From NCBI GenBank assembly GCA_964492245.1, contig CAZBJJ010000056.1, forward strand, positions 1 to 10,997: a stretch of 10,997 nt of DNA, written 5' to 3'. The DNA is from CAZBJJ01 sp964492245. GTDB taxonomy: Bacteria; Spirochaetota; Spirochaetia; Treponematales; Breznakiellaceae. Each line of letters begins with the position of its first letter. The first letter of the stretch is position 1. Position numbers and translations under genes: made by a program. A model generated the notes under the pieces. It searched no databases and was not told the origin of the DNA. It worked only from the letters and a program-made list of their open reading frames with translations. Shown here one piece after another: positions 6,513 to 10,997 of the stretch.

Positions 6513-8159
6513 ATGGAGTTTAACACATTATTTATTCTTCACAGTATAGTTGCTCTTATACTTGCACTTTCGGCCCACTTTAGCCAAAGGTTTCCTCACA
6601 CCCCATCGGTTCGCCCCTTTCGGGTGTTTGTACGCCTGGGCTTTGCGGTAAATATTTTATATGCCTTTAGCTTTGCGCTGCAAGAGCAGAACTTGCGCAT
6701 ATTTTTACTAAATCTCTCCTATACTCCCGCTTTTTTTCTGCCCATTGCAGGAATTTTTTTCGCCTTGGAATATACCAACACCCCCCGCCCGCAAAGGCTT
6801 CTTTTGTATTTAAGTATTGTACCTCTCATCGGCACGGTCTTTTCTCTTACCGGCCCTCTGCACTCCCTATTTAATTATAATTTCAAACTAAGTCCTTCTT
6901 GGGCCTTGCCTGTTTTAAGCTCTCAGAAAGGGCCTATTTACTGGCTTCTTGCCCTTTACACCAACGCGATATCACTTATTACCCTGTATATTTTTATTAA
7001 GAACATTGTTAAAGGCCTTGGCTCGCGAAGAAACAGCGTTATTCTGACAATTGGCCTTTGTTTGCCCTATATTGCCAATCTTTTTTTTCAAGCGCGCCTA
7101 TGCATTCACTCAGGCTATAATGTAGCCCCGCTCTTTTTGCTTTTTAGCACAGTCGCCTATTATTTTGCCCTGCTACGCTACCAGCTCTTCGGTCTTGTCC
7201 CCCTGGCGCGCTCCCTTGTCATAGAAAATTTAAACGACGGCATTCTGGTATTCGATGAACACAATCGCCTGGTTGATTACAACGCCATTGCCCTTTCCTG
7301 GCTGGATATTCAGGTTATACGCGATGCAAGTCGAAATATATTACATATAGAGAGTGAATGGGCCGGATATATTAAAGAGATGCTCGAATTGAATTTGACC
7401 CGCAATGAATATCAACTGCCTATTGATGGAGCAAAGCACTGGATTCAGTTCGATTTATCATTAATACCCACAAATAAGGAACACGCCCAGGGGAAAATAT
7501 TCACACTTAGGAATATCGACGATATCAAGGCGCGCGAAAGCGAGATTCATAGCCTTGTCGCCCAAAAAGATACCCTTATTCGGGAAATTCACCATCGCAT
7601 AAAGAACAATATGGCGGTTATTTCCAGTATTCTTTCGCTACAGGCTGCAAAGCTGGACAATCCCGAGGCAATTGATGCCCTGACCAAGGCAAAAAACCGG
7701 GTTCAAAGTATGGGACTTTTATATGAAAAGCTTTATAAATCCATGGGTGCCGCCACGACGACAATGGACAGATATATGGGCTCCCTGGTACAGAGCATTG
7801 TACACAATTTAGACGGCGAGTCGAAGGCGGTTTTAGACTACCAGTTTCCCCCGATTCCTTTTAACTCCCATTTTCTTTTTCCTCTGGGTATCTTATTAAA
7901 TGAGCTGATTAGCAATTCATTCAAATATGCCTATGGCAATACCGAACCTCTGCATATCGAAATTCGCGCCTTTCAAGAGGGGCGGGAAATACGACTTTTT
8001 TATCAAGATAATGGACCGACCTGGGATTCTAAAAGCCAATTGGAAAGCGGTTCCTCATTTGGGCTTCAGCTCATTCAGTCGATGGTGGGCCAACTAAGGG
8101 GCGAATTTGAACTTGACAGCCGGAATGGCACAAATTGGTCCTTTGTCTTTCCAATGTAA
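6513..8159 (+). CDS. Sensor histidine kinase: 7TM sensor, PAS, HisKA_2, HATPase
   Basis: A membrane-bound sensor kinase that should autophosphorylate on histidine and pass phosphate to a response regulator. Residues 1-225 hold about seven hydrophobic segments (near 5-20, 41-56, 70-86, 97-113, 142-163, 175-193, 204-222), as in 7TM-type kinase sensors. A PAS-like domain follows (about 233-340: SLVIENLNDGILVFDEHNRL ... IFTLRNIDDIKARE). The H-box LIREIHHRIKNN (355-366, His360/His361) is of the HisKA_2 type. The ATP-binding domain has the N-box NELISNSFKYAY (463-474), QDNGP (498-502) and GSSFGLQLIQSM (513-524), and ends at 548. All catalytic motifs look intact. The ligand is unknown. No response regulator gene lies in the window, so it is an orphan here; HisKA_2 kinases often pair with distant regulators. 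Regulator identity cannot be told. The start at 6513 has no ribosome-binding site. Confidence 0.93.
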   Translation: MEFNTLFILHSIVALILALSAHFSQRFPHTPSVRPFRVFVRLGFAVNILYAFSFALQEQNLRIFLLNLSYTPAFFLPIAGIFFALEYTNTPRPQRLLLYLSIVPLIGTVFSLTGPLHSLFNYNFKLSPSWALPVLSSQKGPIYWLLALYTNAISLITLYIFIKNIVKGLGSRRNSVILTIGLCLPYIANLFFQARLCIHSGYNVAPLFLLFSTVAYYFALLRYQLFGLVPLARSLVIENLNDGILVFDEHNRLVDYNAIALSWLDIQVIRDASRNILHIESEWAGYIKEMLELNLTRNEYQLPIDGAKHWIQFDLSLIPTNKEHAQGKIFTLRNIDDIKARESEIHSLVAQKDTLIREIHHRIKNNMAVISSILSLQAAKLDNPEAIDALTKAKNRVQSMGLLYEKLYKSMGAATTTMDRYMGSLVQSIVHNLDGESKAVLDYQFPPIPFNSHFLFPLGILLNELISNSFKYAYGNTEPLHIEIRAFQEGREIRLFYQDNGPTWDSKSQLESGSSFGLQLIQSMVGQLRGEFELDSRNGTNWSFVFPM

Positions 8160-8173
8160 TAGGTTTTATGCGC

Positions 8174-8202
8174 TTGACAGCTCTTGCCCAAGATTGTATA
8201 TA
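8174..8202 (+). promoter_or_regulatory. Strong predicted sigma70-type promoter of fabG
   Basis: A perfect TTGACA (8174-8179), a 17-base spacer and TATATA (8197-8202). Transcription should begin near 8209-8210, giving a leader of about 80 bases. The extended word CTTGACAGCT (8173-8182) recurs inverted at 9051-9060 before the esterase gene. Confidence 0.75.
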
Positions 8203-8217
8203 AAATGGGTCTGCTTT

Positions 8218-8259
8218 TTTGCTGGACAAAATTATAGGAAGTGTCTTTTTGTCAGCAAA
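8218..8259 (+). promoter_or_regulatory. Hairpin in the fabG 5' leader
   Basis: Arms TTTGCTGGACAAAA (8218-8231) and TTTTGTCAGCAAA (8247-8259) form 13 base pairs with a single bulged G and a 15-base loop. It lies between the predicted transcription start and the Shine-Dalgarno site and is not followed by a T run, so it is not a terminator. It could stabilise or control the leader, or be an operator in DNA form. Its role is unknown. Confidence 0.5.
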
Positions 8260-8277
8260 CAGGATGCTTCCCTAAAT

Positions 8278-8283
8278 GAGGAG
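8278..8283 (+). promoter_or_regulatory. Shine-Dalgarno site of fabG
   Basis: GAGGAG, 6 bases before the ATG at 8290. It is the one strong ribosome-binding site in the window and fixes the fabG start against the longer upstream open frame. Confidence 0.85.
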
Positions 8284-8289
8284 ATTACC

Positions 8290-9033
8290 ATGCTATTACA
8301 GGGGAAAAAAGCTATAGTCACTGGCGGCTCCCGCGGAATTGGCCGGGAAATTGTCAGTATGTTTTTAGAAAATGGTGCCACCGTCTGGTATTTCGACCTT
8401 ATGGAGGGTGAATCCATGGGGGAATACCAAGAGCTGGCAAAAAAATTTGGCGGCAAGGTAGTTTTTAAACCGGTCAATGTTACCGACGAAAATGTTATTA
8501 ATAGCACAATCGACGAAATGATAAAAGAAGAGGGCCAAATTGATATTTTAGTCAACAATGCCGGTATTACAAAAGATGGGCTTTTAATGCGTATGAGCAC
8601 CCAGGACTTCGAAGATGTTATCAATATCAATTTAAAGAGCACCTTTCTGATGTCGCGTGCAGTTATTCGCCCCATGATTCGCCAAAAATCTGGTTCAATT
8701 ATCAATATGGCCAGCATTGTAGGCATTATAGGCAATCCGGGCCAGTTTAATTATTGCGCCTCAAAGGCGGGTATGATTGGTGCCACCAAGAGCCTTGCTC
8801 GCGAGGTGGGTTCTAAAAATATCCGTGTAAATGCAATTGCCCCCGGTTTTATTGTCTCTCCCATGACGGACAAGCTCAACGATGAACAAAAATCGGCTAT
8901 GTATGCACAAATTCCTGTTGCCCGTTTCGGCGAGCCCCGAGAGATTGCAAAGGTCTGCCTTTTTTTGGCCTCGGATCTTGCATCCTATGTGAGCGGCGAA
9001 GAAATAAAGGTCGCGGGCGGCCTGGGTATGTAG
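8290..9033 (+). CDS. fabG: 3-oxoacyl-[acyl-carrier-protein] reductase (FabG-type SDR)
   Basis: Reduces 3-oxoacyl-ACP to 3-hydroxyacyl-ACP with NADPH in fatty acid elongation; cytoplasmic and normally tetrameric. At 247 residues it matches E. coli FabG (244) in length. Motifs: the cofactor loop TGGSRGIG (11-18), NNAG (89-92), the catalytic tetrad Asn114, Ser142, Tyr155 and Lys159 (YCASK), PGFIVSPMT (185-193) and a standard C-terminus, GEEIKVAGGLGM. The open frame extends 61 codons upstream, but the ATG at 8290 has GAGGAG in front and begins exactly where the SDR fold begins. No other fatty acid synthesis gene is nearby, so a role as a related SDR with another ketone substrate cannot be excluded. 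It has its own promoter and structured leader. The esterase gene follows 57 bases downstream with a separate predicted promoter. Confidence 0.88.
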   Translation: MLLQGKKAIVTGGSRGIGREIVSMFLENGATVWYFDLMEGESMGEYQELAKKFGGKVVFKPVNVTDENVINSTIDEMIKEEGQIDILVNNAGITKDGLLMRMSTQDFEDVININLKSTFLMSRAVIRPMIRQKSGSIINMASIVGIIGNPGQFNYCASKAGMIGATKSLAREVGSKNIRVNAIAPGFIVSPMTDKLNDEQKSAMYAQIPVARFGEPREIAKVCLFLASDLASYVSGEEIKVAGGLGM

Positions 9034-9052
9034 TCCCTCCCGCTTGTACTAG

Positions 9053-9082
9053 CTGTCAAGACATAACATCAGCATATATACT
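9053..9082 (+). promoter_or_regulatory. Predicted promoter of the esterase gene, leaderless
   Basis: TATACT at 9077-9082 ends 8 bases before the ATG at 9091. CTGTCA (9053-9058, 4 of 6) with an 18-base spacer is the likely -35. There is no Shine-Dalgarno site. The -35 lies within AGCTGTCAAG (9051-9060), the reverse complement of the word over the fabG -35. Confidence 0.5.
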
Positions 9083-9090
9083 AGATAGCT

Positions 9091-10209
9091 ATGAAGGACA
9101 GAAGCATTCCATCAATATTGGCTGGCGGAGATATCAATTTTTGGCAGACTCGTCGTCGACAGGAAATTAGAGATTTTTTTGAGCATGAAGTCTATGGCAG
9201 TATGCCGGTTGCCGGTTTTCGCACCAGTTTTTCTATGGTAAGCAGCCAAGAAATTCTGGACGGACTGGCCGATAAAAGGGAGCTAACTGCCTGTATCTCC
9301 GTAGGCGACAGGCAGTTTAGCTTTCCTTTTTTGCTGCTAATTCCCCGGCACCGCCAAGGTCGTATTCCAGCAAATATTATGATCTATGGCAACGAAAACA
9401 ATGCGGCCCCGCCCTGGGCTTCGGACATCAATATTTACGATAATTTTACGAACTCCTATTGGCCGGCCAAGCTTTTAGTAGAATGCGGTATTGCCGCTGC
9501 TATTTTTAATCCGGCCAATGTCGAATCCGACAATCACGATTCTTTTCCCAGTGGGCTTGTTACATTTTTTAACGACAATCTTGCAACTCCGTATTCTGCA
9601 GGCTGCATTGCAGCCTGGGCCTTTGCCACGAGTAGAATCGTGGACTATCTAATTTCTTGTCCAGAGATAGATACCTCTTGTATTTCAATTACCGGCCATT
9701 CGCGCTACGGAAAAACTGTTCTCTGGTGTTCAGCTATTGATGAACGCATTTCCTGCACTTTTGCAAATAACTCTGGTTGTGCGGGAGCTTCTATGTCCAG
9801 GCTGTCTCGAGGCGAAAAGATTGGCCAAATTACATCCGCCTTTCCACATTGGTTTTCTTCCAATTTTGCCCATTACTCTGGCAAAGAAAGTAGTATGAAC
9901 TTTGATCAACATATGCTTCTAGCTCTTACGGCCCCTCGCAAATTATATATTACAAGCGCAAGCGAGGATTCCTGGAACGATCCAGAGGCAGAATTTGCCA
10001 GTTGTTATTATGCCAGCGAGGTCTACTCTGCCTATGGGCTTGCAGGTTTAATTTCTACAAGCGACCGTTTGCCAGCATTGCGCGAGGTTTTACACGAAGG
10101 TAACATTGGTTACCATTTGCGCGCTGGGGGGCACGACCTAAGTGCTTTCGACTGGATGCAATTTTTAAACTTCTGGGCAAGGCATAGCGGCCCAAATTCT
10201 TCACGCTAA
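9091..10209 (+). CDS. CE15-family glucuronoyl esterase-like alpha/beta hydrolase
   Basis: CE15 enzymes cleave esters between 4-O-methyl-glucuronic acid of xylan and lignin alcohols. Visible features: FWQTRRRQEIRDFFEHEVYG (17-36), the family's N-terminal block; YWPAKLLVECGIAAAIFNP (123-141); the nucleophile elbow GHSRYGKTVLW (202-212, Ser204); DERI (217-220); NNSGCAGASMSR (226-237); SEDSWNDPEAEF (291-302); and YHLRAGGHDLSAFDW (341-355, His348). Fungal members have a catalytic Glu just before SG in the ESG motif. Here that position is Asn (NNSG), as in many bacterial members, so the acid probably comes from the SEDSWND loop. The protein is 372 residues and has no signal peptide, unlike most secreted relatives. 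It may therefore act on imported uronate ester fragments in the cytoplasm. A related sugar ester as the true substrate is possible. Confidence 0.85.
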   Translation: MKDRSIPSILAGGDINFWQTRRRQEIRDFFEHEVYGSMPVAGFRTSFSMVSSQEILDGLADKRELTACISVGDRQFSFPFLLLIPRHRQGRIPANIMIYGNENNAAPPWASDINIYDNFTNSYWPAKLLVECGIAAAIFNPANVESDNHDSFPSGLVTFFNDNLATPYSAGCIAAWAFATSRIVDYLISCPEIDTSCISITGHSRYGKTVLWCSAIDERISCTFANNSGCAGASMSRLSRGEKIGQITSAFPHWFSSNFAHYSGKESSMNFDQHMLLALTAPRKLYITSASEDSWNDPEAEFASCYYASEVYSAYGLAGLISTSDRLPALREVLHEGNIGYHLRAGGHDLSAFDWMQFLNFWARHSGPNSSR

Positions 10210-10227
10210 AAAAGCAGTAAGCCGTTC

Positions 10228-10896
10228 TTAGTACTCGTCCTCGGTTAAGCCGGTAAATCTTTGAATTTGCTGTGTGCTTAAACCGTCGGCCTTCATATTC
10301 CGAGCAGCTTGAACAAGCCTAGCCCGACCTTCCAGTCGGCCTTCCTGTCGGCCCTCTTGTCGTCCCTCTTGTATGCCTTTTTGTCGGCCCTCTTGAATGC
10401 CTTTTTGGTGGGCGCGACGTTTTGCTGCAGCCAATTCGGTGTAGTAGGAGATTAGGGCCATTTCGGTTTGGTCCTTGCGAATGCGCTCTATTTCCTCTTG
10501 GCTTATTTCGGATAAAAGCTCTTCTGCCATGGCGATCCTCCTGTCGACGCTAATTAATTTTTGTATGTTCAAAATCGTCTTCTCCTTAAAAAACCAAGCC
10601 CATTGCTGGAGAAGATCCATCTTCCCGTCAATTATATGCTTTTTTTTTAGCATTTTCAATTGAAAAACATGAAATTGTATTAGCTCACTCATTATCAATC
10701 CTGTATTTGGTGAACTCAGTAAAAACTTTGTGTAATAGGGTTCTTTGGGGTACAGGGTATAGTTGGTAATTAAAATATGGTGTATTTCCTTTAGGGCGTT
10801 ATAGCCTTGGCTGCGAATTTGTTGGTTCCCCAGGCTGCGCGCTAGGCCATAGATGCAACGGTTGGCGATATCGTCGTCGGTTGCCTGGTTTTGCAT
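10228..10896 (-). CDS. Rpn/PD-(D/E)XK nuclease-type transposase-like protein, N-terminal nuclease part missing
   Basis: The 222 residues match the C-terminal half of Rpn/PDDEXK_2 family proteins, recombination-promoting nucleases that often occur in many copies. Visible are the IYGLARSLGNQQIRSQGYN segment, ILITNYTLYPKEPYYTKFLL (the family's strand followed by a Y-F element), the helix LIQFHVFQLKMLKKK, then a helical AMAEELLSEISQEE region and the repeat tail KGIQEGRQKGIQEGRQEGRQ. It ends with a short helix-turn-helix-like GLSTQQIQRFTGLTEDEY. The usual start (about 70-100 residues with the DxxFKxxF block and the catalytic D-ExK) is absent. No other frame upstream to the window edge restores it, so it is either a 5'-truncated remnant or a natural short form. 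TATATT lies 8 bases before the ATG, so it may be expressed. Its nuclease activity is doubtful. It converges with the esterase gene, 18 bases apart. Confidence 0.75.
   Translation of the reverse strand: MQNQATDDDIANRCIYGLARSLGNQQIRSQGYNALKEIHHILITNYTLYPKEPYYTKFLLSSPNTGLIMSELIQFHVFQLKMLKKKHIIDGKMDLLQQWAWFFKEKTILNIQKLISVDRRIAMAEELLSEISQEEIERIRKDQTEMALISYYTELAAAKRRAHQKGIQEGRQKGIQEGRQEGRQEGRLEGRARLVQAARNMKADGLSTQQIQRFTGLTEDEY
10334..10405 (-). repeat. 12-base tandem repeat coding for the EGR/KGI tail
   Basis: Six 12-base units read on the plus strand as AGTCGGCCTTCC, TGTCGGCCCTCT, TGTCGTCCCTCT, TGTATGCCTTTT, TGTCGGCCCTCT and TGAATGCCTTTT. On the coding strand they give four-residue units such as QEGR and QKGI. 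Units 2 and 5 are identical and unit 3 differs by one base, so copy number could vary by slippage without a frameshift. Such charged glycine repeats are common in Rpn-family proteins. Confidence 0.8.
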
Positions 10897-10904
10897 TAAT
10901 TAAA

Positions 10905-10910
10905 AATATA
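10905..10910 (-). promoter_or_regulatory. Possible -10 element of the Rpn-like gene
   Basis: TATATT on the minus strand ends 8 bases before the ATG at 10896. No good -35 is seen at 16-18 bases, and no Shine-Dalgarno site. The region is AT-rich, so chance occurrence is possible. Confidence 0.3.
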
Positions 10911-10942
10911 TGAGCAAAAGGTGACGTCTACCCTGTGAAGTC

Positions 10943-10958
10943 GCCAGCGTGCACTGGC
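10943..10958. repeat. Imperfect 16-base palindrome upstream of the Rpn-like gene
   Basis: GCCAGCGTGCACTGGC: the arms GCCAG and CTGGC are fully complementary and only the centre departs from symmetry. It lies 47 bases before the Rpn-like start codon. It could be an operator, the stem of a terminator for a gene outside the window (no T run follows), or a mobile element end. Nothing else is recognised between 10911 and 10997. Confidence 0.4.
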
Positions 10959-10997
10959 TTCTTAAAACAAAAAGCAGTTTTTTTGGGCGATACTGGG

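Noticed and set aside
8107..8289. Upstream extension of the fabG open frame by 61 codons
   Set aside because: It would overlap the kinase gene, does not resemble the SDR N-terminus, and crosses the fabG promoter; GAGGAG marks the start at 8290.
10334..10405. CRISPR-like short repeats
   Set aside because: The units are contiguous 12-base coding repeats with no spacers.
10965..10986. A/T-rich possible terminator near the right edge (AAAAAGCAGTTTTTTT)
   Set aside because: The only pairing is A-T with no GC stem, so it would be too weak, and its gene context lies outside the window.
1..10997. A new defence, toxin or biosynthetic system
   Set aside because: The genes are known families in separate transcription units; no co-directional cluster of unknown genes or effector-sensor pair is present.

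Overview
This window is about 11 kb of a draft, scaffolded bacterial chromosome: it holds a 10-base and a 100-base run of N. Genes are packed tightly, on both strands, with mostly housekeeping and small metabolic functions. The best guess is a spirochaete of the Treponema/Spirochaeta type. Reasons are a short serine-cysteine lipobox, an Rpn/PD-(D/E)XK-type protein with a Lys/Gln/Glu-Gly repeat tail, a stand-alone 7TM HisKA_2 kinase and a plant-polymer (glucuronoyl) esterase, which would suit a gut or wood-feeding niche. This is inference; no rRNA or marker gene here settles it. No rRNA, tRNA, CRISPR array, phage module or insertion sequence with ends was seen.

Layout. 3-814 (+): the C-terminal part of a MATE multidrug exporter, broken by a scaffolding or assembly fault. 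856-1830 (+): FAD/NAD(P)H oxidoreductase of the rubredoxin-reductase/NirB-like type, short at its C-terminus and convergent with trpS, whose stop codon interlocks with its own. 1827-2864 (-): tryptophanyl-tRNA synthetase, running into the 100-N gap. 2966-3481 (+): lipoprotein with a carbohydrate-binding-like beta domain, starting in the gap and followed by a good rho-independent terminator. 3607-5052 (+): malic enzyme, followed 1 base later by a TtcA-like tRNA thiolase (5054-5821). 5758-6399 (-): CpXC-domain protein, overlapping the ttcA-like gene tail to tail by 64 bases. 6513-8159 (+): 7TM-PAS-HisKA_2-HATPase histidine kinase. 8290-9033 (+): FabG-type ketoacyl reductase with a strong promoter, a structured leader and a true Shine-Dalgarno site. 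9091-10209 (+): CE15-family glucuronoyl esterase without a signal peptide. 10228-10896 (-): the C-terminal half of an Rpn/PD-(D/E)XK transposase-like protein carrying 12-base tandem repeats.

How they relate. No single pathway or new defence system is visible; most genes appear to be separate transcription units. The most interesting signal is regulatory. Five gene starts (856, 6399 minus, 6513, 9091, 10896 minus) have no Shine-Dalgarno site but have a -10-like hexamer ending 6-8 bases before the start codon, which predicts leaderless mRNAs; the malic enzyme is near this pattern. fabG is the contrast, with a leader of about 80 bases, a 13-bp hairpin and GAGGAG. The fabG and esterase promoters also share an inverted 10-base word over their -35 regions.
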